The notes under the pieces were generated by a model. It was not told the DNA's origin and ran no database searches. It saw nothing but the letters and a program-made list of their open reading frames with translations. The position numbers were made by a program, and so were the translations under genes. A stretch of DNA of 64,000 nucleotides, from assembly GCA_934668875.1 (NCBI GenBank), contig CAKUON010000001.1, positions 242,369 to 306,368 on the forward strand. The letters run 5' to 3'. Shown here piece by piece: positions 16,531 through 23,462 of this stretch; within the stretch, counting starts at the first letter, position 1; the number at the start of each line of letters is the position of its first letter. The DNA is from an uncultured Collinsella sp. GTDB taxonomy: Bacteria; Actinomycetota; Coriobacteriia; Coriobacteriales; Coriobacteriaceae.

Positions 16531-16606
16531 TGGAGCGGACAACGGGGCTCGAACCCGCGACCCCAACCTTGGCAAGGTTGTGCTCTACCAACTGAGCCAT
16601 GTCCGC
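16531..16606 (-). tRNA. tRNA-Gly (GCC), copy 2
   Basis: Base-for-base identical to copies 1 and 3 over 76 positions including CCA. It is third in the Gly-Cys-Gly unit. A small hairpin (CGGGCGC/GCGCCCG, 16622-16639) lies in the spacer to tRNA-Cys. Confidence 0.97.
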
Positions 16607-16648
16607 ATATGTAAAACAAAACGGGCGCCGGAGCGCCCGGATGTTGCC

Positions 16649-16722
16649 TGGAGGCGAAGCCCGGATTCGAACCGGGGGTAAAGGCTTTGCAGGCCTCTGC
16701 CTTACCACTTGGCCACTTCGCC
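16649..16722 (-). tRNA. tRNA-Cys (GCA)
   Basis: 74-base cloverleaf with encoded CCA. Acceptor GGCGAAG/CTTCGCC, anticodon loop CTGCAAA (GCA), T arm CCGGTTCGAATCCGG. It is the middle gene of the Gly-Cys-Gly unit. Confidence 0.97.
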
Positions 16723-16756
16723 GAAAAAGGACCGCCTAAACGGTCCGGAAATGCAA

Positions 16757-16832
16757 TGGAGCGGACAACGGGGCTCGAACCCGCGACCCCAACCTTGGCA
16801 AGGTTGTGCTCTACCAACTGAGCCATGTCCGC
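16757..16832 (-). tRNA. tRNA-Gly (GCC), copy 3
   Basis: First gene of the Gly-Cys-Gly unit and identical to the other two copies. The -10 box of its promoter ends 12 bases upstream. Confidence 0.97.
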
Positions 16833-16844
16833 TTGCGGGTTATT

Positions 16845-16892
16845 AATTTACGCGAGTTGTCCAAAAGACGCAAGTACTTTTTTCAAAAAACT
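16845..16892 (-). promoter_or_regulatory. Promoter of the Gly-Cys-Gly tRNA unit with A-tract dyad
   Basis: Minus strand: dyad AGTTTTTTGAAAAAAGT (16876-16892), -35 TTGCGT (16868-16873), 17-base spacer, -10 TAAATT (16845-16850). Confidence 0.72.
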
Positions 16893-16937
16893 TGTCTGCC
16901 GCATGTTCTTAGCAGCTAAACGCGCTAAAGCGATTGG

Positions 16938-17684
16938 CTAGGCACACGATTCCAGCGCTCCGCCAAACAGCTTCACCATCTGCACGCGCGTGCCGGCGCC
17001 GTCCGTACGACGAGCAACCTCCACGTTATCGACGAGCATACGCATAAGCTTGATACCACGGCCGCGCTCCTCTGATGCGACCGGTTCGCTCGTTTCATCG
17101 ATAGAATAGCCGGCACCTCGATCAAGCACCTCAACCACAACGCGATCGCCATAGGCCTGAACCGTCAGGACGCACCCGATACCGCCCGCATGGTCATAGG
17201 CATTACCCAGCGCCTCCCCCGACGCCAATGCGACATCGTACCGCTCGTCACGGCGCAACGGAAGCGATTCAAGGAGTTCGGCGATGCGATGTCGGTAGTA
17301 TGGAAGATTCTCGATACCCTGACGGACCTCGACACTCTTACTCCAGCGAGGCAGCTCCCCCACCGGAATGGCGGGAATAGACTCCCGTGCCGGACCCGCA
17401 ACATGCAGGATGTCGACAAGTCGGGCAATCTCCAAAAAGCGAATAACCTCATCGGAGGCGTTAACAAGCGAAAGCAGGCCCTCTCGCCTCATGAGCTCTC
17501 TGGCACGTGTAAGCAAAAACGCCAAACCCGTCGAGTCGATAAAGCCCACGGCCTGGCAATTGATGACAATGCGACGCACGCCCCGGTCGATCAAATTATC
17601 CAACCGTCGGCGCAGCACGGGCACCGAGGCTATGTCGACATCACCCGGTGGCGTCAAAACCGCTATGTCATTCCACTCATTCAT
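16938..17684 (-). CDS. STAS domain-HATPase fusion (anti-anti-sigma plus anti-sigma kinase-like)
   Basis: A 248-residue fusion of two parts of a partner-switching system. Residues 1-100 form a STAS domain like SpoIIAA/RsbV, with the phosphorylatable Ser51 in FIDSTGLAFLL. Residues 115-245 form an RsbW/SpoIIAB-like GHKL ATPase: N-box EALGNAYDHAGG (Glu157, Asn161), G1 box DRGAGYS and G2 box RGRGIKLMRMLVD. In most bacteria the two are separate proteins. ATG 17684 was chosen with GGGGAA upstream; an in-frame TTG lies 18 bases earlier. It is 78 bases downstream of the PP2C phosphatase gene. No sigma factor gene is nearby, so the final target is unknown. Confidence 0.88.
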   Translation of the reverse strand: MNEWNDIAVLTPPGDVDIASVPVLRRRLDNLIDRGVRRIVINCQAVGFIDSTGLAFLLTRARELMRREGLLSLVNASDEVIRFLEIARLVDILHVAGPARESIPAIPVGELPRWSKSVEVRQGIENLPYYRHRIAELLESLPLRRDERYDVALASGEALGNAYDHAGGIGCVLTVQAYGDRVVVEVLDRGAGYSIDETSEPVASEERGRGIKLMRMLVDNVEVARRTDGAGTRVQMVKLFGGALESCA

Positions 17685-17762
17685 ACGACCATGGTTCCCC
17701 AAAAAAGCCCACTCGATGCATTCGTTTTCCCAACCGTACGGATTCAGCCCGCCCAGCGTCGT

Positions 17763-20108
17763 CTATGAACGACCCCGTAAAAACTCAAGAGACACCAATG
17801 CAATGTCATCGTCCAGCGCCGAATCGGTAAATCGGTCAAGCTCGCCCAAGACCTTGCCGCAGATTCCCGATACGCCCTCACCCGAGACAGAGAGCAGAAG
17901 GTCACGAAGGCGCTGCTCGCCAAAGAAAGCACCCGAGCGGTCACGTGCTTCGATTGTTCCGTCGGTGTACATAAATAGCATGTCACCAGGAGCGAACGTA
18001 AACACGCCTGTCTCGTACACCATGCTCTCAAAGGCACCGATTACCCCCGATTGGCATCCAAGCAGCTCGACCTCTCCCCCACGAGCCTCGTCGCCACCCA
18101 GCGGCATCGACTCTGGCCTGATGACCATGGTCGGAGGATGGCCCGCCGAACAATACGTTGCGCGTCCGGCTTTAAGGTCAATCTTGGCGATAAAGGCCGT
18201 CACGAACGTCTCGACCCTCGAAAAGCCCATGAGCATGCTATTGAGCGAACGAGCCATGCGGGCGGGCCCCGCACCCTCCCAGGCATATGCCGTCAGGGCC
18301 GTCTTGACGAGCGCGGACATCGATGCAGCCTCAATGCCTTTGCCAGACACATCGCCCAGAATCATGACGGCGCAATCGTCGGGAAGACGGATGAGCGTAT
18401 AGAAATCGCCGCCGACCAACGCCGAGTTCGTGGCCGACAGGTACACCGAATCGGTTGCGATACCCGGAACATCCCCCAGTGAATTTCTCATGCCAATCTG
18501 GAGGGTCTGAGCGATATGGCGCTCCTCACGCTTTTGAGATTCGCCTTCATAGATCAGTTCAAAGTCATGAGCCAAGTGCACCAAGTAGTCATATTCAAGG
18601 TCATCAATCGGCTCTTGGCTACCATCACGAAGCAGCAGCGCGCGCGTCGTCGGGCCCTTCGCAACAGAAGCAGGAACGATCGCGTCGTTACTGTGCTTGC
18701 CATCGCCCTCAGAGCGTGGGCGCCCCGCCTCGATGCCGGCGTCGACGTAGAGACCCTGGCAAGGCAGGCCATGTGCCCTAAGCCAGCCTCCCATAGGCAT
18801 CGATTCGTCAACGCGAGTTATACGGACGTGTTTAAGGTCCTCGGCACTCGTGCCGCCCAAAACAGATGCCTCAAAGCCATCGGGGGCAGCCCCCAGACGT
18901 GCCGCTGGCGCCGTCGTGGAAAAGAAAAGCTTCTCGGGATCGTCCGGCAAAGCAACGCGACTGCCGCCTTCAAAATCTATGACGTAGGAATCCAGACTGG
19001 CGTCATACTCAATAGGGCAAAAATGGCAGTTGAGCATATTGCAGATCTCGGACGATACCGCCTGGGTAGCCGCGGCGGAATCGTCTAGAAAGGTAAACAA
19101 CTCATCCCGCAAGACATTGAGCGAGCGGCCAAGCTCGGCCGTGCGACGGGAGCGAAGGCTCGATGCCATGCCGACCAGCTGGATAGACAGGTAATCGCAA
19201 ATGACCTCGAGCACATTAACGTCATAGGCAAGCGGTGCCTGGGGGCGTTTCCAACCAACTTCCAGCACGCCAAGGATCTGCGTACCGTAAAAAACGGGAA
19301 GACAGATTTCACTGCGGTACGGAGGCATATCCTGCATGCGCAACAGGTGCTTAGAACGATTATCCAGGTCCATGAACATACCGGAGGCGGCCTTATCGCC
19401 CTCGAGGTCCTGTTGAATCGACAAGCGACAAGCACGCGACTCGCGAAGAACATACGTCGGAATGCCAGCGCCATACGGCAAAAACTCGGGCAGGTAGCTG
19501 TCGTACAGCTCCTTGGAAACACCGCGAAGCTTAAAGCCACCGCTCTCAGAAAAATAGATAGCAGCGCCCGAAGCATCGAGCGTTCCTACAAGTTGGTTCA
19601 AAACGGTATCAAGCAGGCTGGGTAGCTCATCGGAGCCCACGGTGCTCATAATGACCGAGAGCGTGCCAGAGAGACGCTTGTTCGCCACTCTAAGCTCCGA
19701 TAACGCACGCTTGAGTTGCCGGTCGTGAGAATACTGTTCCTCGATACTGTGAAGCGCCACCAGGACACGTGGTGCGCGGCGCCCAAAGATGCGTGGAGGC
19801 GTTACGGACCCCGCACGAACCAAGACGGGAATAAAAGAGCCGTCACTCAACTTGAGCATCAGTTCGTTCTCGGAGCCATCGGTTTCAAATGGCAGACGAT
19901 GTTCCGTCGCACGTTCAAAAGCGGACGAGTACAGAACGTCTTTAACATCTCCACCGATGACGTCGGCGCGTTCCTCGCACATCAAACCAAGTAAGCGATT
20001 ATTCACATGCAGAATGGTTCCGTCGAGCTCGCAGATGATGACAGCATCGCTCGTGATCTCGACTAGTTGGGCAACGTCTGCCCACTCGTTGCGTTCAAGC
20101 GTTTCCAT
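17763..20108 (-). CDS. PAS-GAF-PP2C (RsbU/SpoIIE-like) serine phosphatase
   Basis: A 781-residue sensor phosphatase. An N-terminal PAS domain (about 10-110, ITSDAVIICELDGTILHVNNRLLGL) is followed by a short coiled linker and a GAF domain (about 145-310). A middle region without a clear match leads to a C-terminal PP2C/SpoIIE domain (about 545-780), with metal-binding Asp residues in ALVGGDFYTLIR, ILGDVSGKGIEAA and the YTDGTIEARD block. It would dephosphorylate the STAS protein in response to a ligand or redox cue. There is no membrane segment, so it senses inside the cell. ATG 20108 follows GGTGGGG. The STAS-HATPase gene is next downstream. Confidence 0.92.
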   Translation of the reverse strand: METLERNEWADVAQLVEITSDAVIICELDGTILHVNNRLLGLMCEERADVIGGDVKDVLYSSAFERATEHRLPFETDGSENELMLKLSDGSFIPVLVRAGSVTPPRIFGRRAPRVLVALHSIEEQYSHDRQLKRALSELRVANKRLSGTLSVIMSTVGSDELPSLLDTVLNQLVGTLDASGAAIYFSESGGFKLRGVSKELYDSYLPEFLPYGAGIPTYVLRESRACRLSIQQDLEGDKAASGMFMDLDNRSKHLLRMQDMPPYRSEICLPVFYGTQILGVLEVGWKRPQAPLAYDVNVLEVICDYLSIQLVGMASSLRSRRTAELGRSLNVLRDELFTFLDDSAAATQAVSSEICNMLNCHFCPIEYDASLDSYVIDFEGGSRVALPDDPEKLFFSTTAPAARLGAAPDGFEASVLGGTSAEDLKHVRITRVDESMPMGGWLRAHGLPCQGLYVDAGIEAGRPRSEGDGKHSNDAIVPASVAKGPTTRALLLRDGSQEPIDDLEYDYLVHLAHDFELIYEGESQKREERHIAQTLQIGMRNSLGDVPGIATDSVYLSATNSALVGGDFYTLIRLPDDCAVMILGDVSGKGIEAASMSALVKTALTAYAWEGAGPARMARSLNSMLMGFSRVETFVTAFIAKIDLKAGRATYCSAGHPPTMVIRPESMPLGGDEARGGEVELLGCQSGVIGAFESMVYETGVFTFAPGDMLFMYTDGTIEARDRSGAFFGEQRLRDLLLSVSGEGVSGICGKVLGELDRFTDSALDDDIALVSLEFLRGRS

Positions 20109-20132
20109 CGTGGACCCCACCGTCTATCGGTA

Positions 20133-20157
20133 ACAAAAAAGCCTCCGAAGAGGCTTC
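20133..20157 (-). terminator. Terminator of tRNA-Leu
   Basis: AAGCCTC (20139-20145), CGAA tetraloop, GAGGCTT (20150-20156), then TTTTTTG on the minus strand. It lies between tRNA-Leu and the phosphatase gene. Confidence 0.88.
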
Positions 20158-20167
20158 TCAAATGCGA

Positions 20168-20257
20168 TGGTGTCGGAGGCGGGACTTGAACCCGCATGAC
20201 CAAAAAGCGGTCACTAGCACCTCAAGCTAGCGCGTCTGCCAATTCCGCCACTCCGAC
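20168..20257 (-). tRNA. tRNA-Leu (GAG)
   Basis: 90-base class II tRNA with long variable arm (GACCGC...GGTC) and encoded CCA. Acceptor GTCGGAG/CTCCGAC, anticodon loop TTGAGGT (GAG), T arm GCGGGTTCAAGTCCCGC. Confidence 0.96.
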
Positions 20258-20314
20258 ATGCTATGTTGTTGATTCGCAGTTCGCTTTGTTCGACCCGCGC
20301 GTTCAACGAGGAAG

Positions 20315-20363
20315 ATAATAACCTATGATTCGAGAACTGTGCAAGCACTTTTTTCAAAAAAGT
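20315..20363 (-). promoter_or_regulatory. Promoter of tRNA-Leu with A-tract dyad
   Basis: Minus strand: dyad ACTTTTTTGAAAAAAGT (20347-20363), -35 TTGCAC (20339-20344), 18-base spacer, -10 TATTAT (20315-20320). The tRNA starts about 58 bases later, so this unit has a longer leader than the other two. Confidence 0.72.
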
Positions 20364-20406
20364 TTACGAATTTGTAAATGCGCTGGTAGACGGACCTGTT
20401 CGGGCA

Positions 20407-20521
20407 GGAATGAGGTTGCTTTCCAACGCGTCCTCGGGCATGCGGCATTATTTTGATTCGCGCTTCGCACTACAAAATAATGCCGCCCCCTGCGGAATGC
20501 GTTGGAAAGCAACCTCATTCC
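20407..20521. repeat. Nested palindrome, 23-bp outer and 14-bp inner stems
   Basis: Outer arms 20407-20429 and 20499-20521 (GGAATGAGGTTGCTTTCCAA and on) are perfect over 23 bases. Inner arms 20442-20455 and 20473-20486 (GCGGCATTATTTTG) are perfect over 14 bases around a 17-base loop. It is in a gap with no gene, 44 bases upstream of the tRNA-Leu A-tract. Confidence 0.8.
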
Positions 20522-20578
20522 GGCCCTAGGGGCACATGCTTCATGCACAGTTCTCAAACATGTTCTGGGGGCTGATGC

Positions 20579-20651
20579 AAATTTAGTGGCTCGGCTTTGC
20601 CGAGCCCTTATATAAGGAGGCCGGAGCTAAAGCTCCGGCCTCACTAAATTT
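20579..20651. repeat. Three-way-junction element with 10-bp closing stem
   Basis: AAATTTAGTG (20579-20588) pairs with CACTAAATTT (20642-20651). Inside are two perfect hairpins: GGCTCGGC/GCCGAGCC (20588-20595, 20599-20606) and AGGCCGGAGCT/AGCTCCGGCCT (20618-20628, 20631-20641). The 73-base unit folds as a closed three-way junction and looks like a small mobile palindromic element or a structured RNA. It sits 56 bases before the insertion sequence. Confidence 0.7.
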
Positions 20652-20706
20652 CTTATTAGATAAAGTGAGCGATCAAGAAATCGCACCCCTCTGCAGTGGT
20701 AACACA

Positions 20707-20735
20707 GGGCCCGTGCTGGACTTAGTTTTCAGAAC
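20707..20735 (+). repeat. Left terminal inverted repeat (29 bp)
   Basis: Starts GGGCCCGTGCTGGACTTAG and ends TTTTCAGAAC. Exactly complementary to 22389-22417. Pairing stops at once outside and inside the arms. Confidence 0.85.
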
Positions 20736-20739
20736 ATTC

Positions 20740-21020
20740 CGCACTGATATCTTCTGAATTGAAGACGCCGATGGCGTATCCATATACCATTGGCGTCGAC
20801 ACCATCAGATGCGGACCGCGCGGTGACCCCACATTCCGCTGGCGCCCATGGGGCTGCCCTCGTTTTCTGACATGTCCCGCGCGGCCCGCGGCGAGCCGAG
20901 ACCGCCGCATGACCTAATAGGAGCATGGAGCGATACCGCGGACCCGAACAACCGCATTCTATCGCGTCCCCGTCAGTGTGCCGTCTGCCCGGTCCAGGCG
21001 AGCACGGAAAGAACGGAGCG
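20740..21020 (+). ncRNA. Candidate bridge RNA region in the left end of the IS110 element
   Basis: IS110-group elements encode a bridge RNA in a long non-coding left end before the transposase. Here about 285 bases have no ORF. A clear RNA stem-loop lies at 20764-20797: GACGCCGAUGG pairs with CCAUUGGCGUC with one G-U, around a 12-base loop. More GC-rich pairing follows (20850-20910). Boundaries are guesses and target or donor guides were not matched to the flanks. Confidence 0.35.
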
Positions 21021-21024
21021 AGAC

Positions 21025-22314
21025 ATGCGAACCGAATCGACACCCGACGCCCGCGGGCCGGTCTTCTGCGGGGTCGACACCCACGCCGACACGCACTGGC
21101 TGTGCGTCCTGGACTGGAGGGGCCGCAAGGTCCTGTCCCGCCAGTTCCCCGCCGACGCGGCGGGCTACGAGGCGCTCGCCGAGGCCATCGCCGGGGCCGG
21201 GGAGCCGGCCTGCATCGCGATGGAGGGGACGTCGTCCTACGGGGCGGGCCTCACCAGGCACCTCGCGTCGCTGGGGATGCCCGTGCGCGAGGCGCTCTCC
21301 CCGGCGAGGATGCAGAGGAGGCGCCCGGGGCAGGGCAAGTGCGACGAGGCGGACGCGGAGAGGGCCGCCCGCGCGGCGATGTCCGGCTCCAAGCTCGGGA
21401 CCCCCAAGAGCCAGGACGGCTGGGTCGACGGGGTGCGCTGCATGCTCGCGGCTCGCTCCGGGGCGGTGAAGGCGCGGACCTCGGCGATCAACACCGCGAG
21501 GTCGCTGCTCACCACCGCCCCGGAGGGGCTCAGGTCGAGGTTCCGCGGCATGGGCGGGCCGAGGCTGATGGAGGAGCTCCCCTCCGTGCGGTCGGAGGGC
21601 GCGCTGGGCGCCGCGCTCGGCGCCCTGGCGGACCTGTGGGCGGCGGCGCGCGACGCGGCGCTCGACATGGAGCGCGCGATCGAGGCGTCCCTGGAGGAGA
21701 ACTGCCCCGCGCTGCTGGCGATGTACGGGTGCGGGCCCGTCAGCGCGGCCAAGCTCGCCGTGGCCGCCGGGGACAACCCGGGCAGGCTGCGCTCCGAGGC
21801 GTCGTTCGCGGCGATATGCGGCGCCAGCCCCATCCCCGCCTCGAGCGGCAAGACCGTGAGGCACAGGCTCAACAGGGGCGGCGACCGGCAGGCGAACAGC
21901 GCGCTGTACGAGATCGCGAGGCAGAGGGTCATGCGCGACCCCGAGACGGCCGAGTACGCCGATAGGGCCAGGGCGCGGGGGAAGAGCGACAGGGAGGTCA
22001 TGAGGTGCCTCAAGCGCTACGTGGCCAGGGAGGCGTACCGGGCGCTGATGCACCCGCATGAAATCAGGAGGCCCGAGGACGCCTCGGCCCTCGTGGCGGC
22101 CAGGCGCGCGGCGAAGGTCAGCCAGGTGAGGGCGGCGTCCATACTCGGAACCAGCGAGAAGTACATCTCGATGCTGGAGAGGGGCCAAAGGGACCTGAAG
22201 CCCATAAGGAGGGCCTACGAGGCATGGGTCGAGGCGGGACTTCCGCTCGATTGGGACAGGCGGGCCTTCGAGGCGGAGCGAAAAATGAATTCCAAAAAAG
22301 ACCTTGCCAAATAG
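21025..22314 (+). CDS. IS110-family transposase with C-terminal XRE-like HTH
   Basis: A 429-residue DEDD recombinase. The RuvC-like N-domain has Asp18 (GVDTHADTHW), Glu67 (AMEGTSSYG), Asp107 and Asp110 (KCDEADAE), with spacings that match IS621. The C-terminal Tnp20 domain holds the GCGPVSAAKLA helix-hairpin-helix and CGASPIPASSGK, where the catalytic Ser is expected. After residue 350 there is an extra 60-residue helix-turn-helix of the XRE/Cro type (VSQVRAASILGTSEKYISMLERGQR), which ordinary IS110 transposases lack. ATG 21025 follows GGAGCGAGAC; the open frame upstream is the non-coding left end. No internal stop or frameshift, so the element may be active. Confidence 0.92.
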   Translation: MRTESTPDARGPVFCGVDTHADTHWLCVLDWRGRKVLSRQFPADAAGYEALAEAIAGAGEPACIAMEGTSSYGAGLTRHLASLGMPVREALSPARMQRRRPGQGKCDEADAERAARAAMSGSKLGTPKSQDGWVDGVRCMLAARSGAVKARTSAINTARSLLTTAPEGLRSRFRGMGGPRLMEELPSVRSEGALGAALGALADLWAAARDAALDMERAIEASLEENCPALLAMYGCGPVSAAKLAVAAGDNPGRLRSEASFAAICGASPIPASSGKTVRHRLNRGGDRQANSALYEIARQRVMRDPETAEYADRARARGKSDREVMRCLKRYVAREAYRALMHPHEIRRPEDASALVAARRAAKVSQVRAASILGTSEKYISMLERGQRDLKPIRRAYEAWVEAGLPLDWDRRAFEAERKMNSKKDLAK

Positions 22315-22327
22315 GAGCGTCAGACCA

Positions 22328-22376
22328 GGAAACCCCCTTATCCGCAGCTCCGAAGGAGCAGGATAAGGGGGTTTCC
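22328..22376 (+). terminator. Long hairpin between transposase stop and right end
   Basis: GGAAACCCCCTTATCC (22328-22343) and GGATAAGGGGGTTTCC (22361-22376) pair perfectly over 16 bases, and an inner GCTCC-GAA-GGAGC extends the stem. It starts 14 bases after the stop. No T-run; it could stop read-through in either direction. Confidence 0.65.
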
Positions 22377-22388
22377 ATGGTCGAGGAC

Positions 22389-22417
22389 GTTCTGAAAACT
22401 AAGTCCAGCACGGGCCC
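22389..22417 (-). repeat. Right terminal inverted repeat (29 bp)
   Basis: Exact complement of 20707-20735. It ends 16 bases before the oppF stop codon, so opp transcripts run directly into it. Confidence 0.85.
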
Positions 22418-22433
22418 GGACGATAACAACCGG

Positions 22434-23462
22434 CTACAGGTCGATGTGCGATTCCTTGATCGGGAACGGCTCGGCGAAGTGGCACGCGCAGCAGTGGCCC
22501 GGAGCGACTTCCTTAAACTCAGGAAGCTTCTCGGAGCAGATACCCTGCGCGATCGGGCAGCGCGTGTGGAAACGGCAGCCGGTCGGCGGATCCAGCGGCG
22601 ACGGCGGATCGCCGGCAAGGATGATGCGCTTACGGGTCTTCTGGATATCAGGATCGGGCACCGGCACAGCAGACAGCAGCGACTGCGTGTACGGGTGGTG
22701 CGGCTCACTGTAAAGCGTCTTCCAGTCCGAAACCTCGACCATCTTACCCAGATACATAACGGCGACGCGATCGGAGATGTGCTGCACGACGGACAGGTCG
22801 TGGGCGATAAACAGATACGCCGTACCGAACTTGTCCTGAAGTTCCTTGAGCAGGTTCAGAACCTGGGCCTGAATGGACACATCCAGAGCGGAAACCGGCT
22901 CGTCACAGATAATCAGCTTGGGCTTCAACGCAAATGCGCGGGCAATGCCGACACGCTGGCGCTGACCGCCAGAGAACTCGTGCGGATAACGGTTAATGTG
23001 CTCAGGGTTCAGACCGACGACGTCCAGCAGCTCGCGGACGCGCTCGATGCGCTCCTCCTTGGTGCCCACGCCGTGAATGGTCATGGGCTCGGAGACGATC
23101 TCGCCGATGGTCATACGAGGATTGAGCGAAGCGTAAGGATCCTGGAAGATAAACTGCATCTCGCGACGCATGTCCTTGATCTCATGCTTGCTCATCTCGG
23201 CAACATCTTTGCCCTGGAAGAACACCTTACCGGCAGTCGGCTTGGTCAGACGCATGATGGTGCGGCCCGTGGTGGACTTACCGCAACCAGACTCGCCGAC
23301 CAGACCAAAGGTCTCGCCCGGATAAATCTCAAAAGAGATGTCATTTACAGCAGAGACGACGCGCTTGGAAAAACGCTTGGCGAACATGCCGGACTCTGCG
23401 GGGAACTCCTTAGAGAGGTGCTCGACCTTCAGCAGCGGAGTACGCTCGTTATTGTCTGCCAT
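22434..23462 (-). CDS. oppF: Oligopeptide ABC transporter ATP-binding protein (OppF-like)
   Basis: A 342-residue ABC ATPase of the Opp/Dpp type. Walker A GLVGESGCGKSTTGRT, Q-loop QFIFQDPYASLNP, signature FSGGQRQRVGIARA, Walker B LIICDEPVSALD, H-loop FIAHDLS. The C-terminal Opp/Dpp extension has the cysteine-rich CRFHTRCPIAQGIC motif, which binds an iron-sulfur cluster in some members. The ATG directly follows the oppD stop. It is the last gene of the opp operon and powers uptake with OppD. Confidence 0.93.
   Translation of the reverse strand: MADNNERTPLLKVEHLSKEFPAESGMFAKRFSKRVVSAVNDISFEIYPGETFGLVGESGCGKSTTGRTIMRLTKPTAGKVFFQGKDVAEMSKHEIKDMRREMQFIFQDPYASLNPRMTIGEIVSEPMTIHGVGTKEERIERVRELLDVVGLNPEHINRYPHEFSGGQRQRVGIARAFALKPKLIICDEPVSALDVSIQAQVLNLLKELQDKFGTAYLFIAHDLSVVQHISDRVAVMYLGKMVEVSDWKTLYSEPHHPYTQSLLSAVPVPDPDIQKTRKRIILAGDPPSPLDPPTGCRFHTRCPIAQGICSEKLPEFKEVAPGHCCACHFAEPFPIKESHIDL

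Larger units (their letters stand above)
20707..22417 (+). mobile_element. IS110-family insertion sequence (about 1.7 kb)
   Basis: A 1711-base element bounded by perfect 29-bp inverted repeats, with one transposase gene. It has clearly higher GC and different codon choice (GGG, AGG, CCC) from the flanking genes, consistent with recent arrival. No target duplication longer than two or three bases is seen, as expected for IS110. Left non-coding end 20736-21024, right end 22315-22388. It lies in the gap after the oppF stop (22434) and does not interrupt a recognisable gene. Confidence 0.75.

Noticed and set aside
20707..22417. Composite transposon bounded by two ISs
   Set aside because: Only one transposase gene lies between the inverted repeats and no cargo gene is present.
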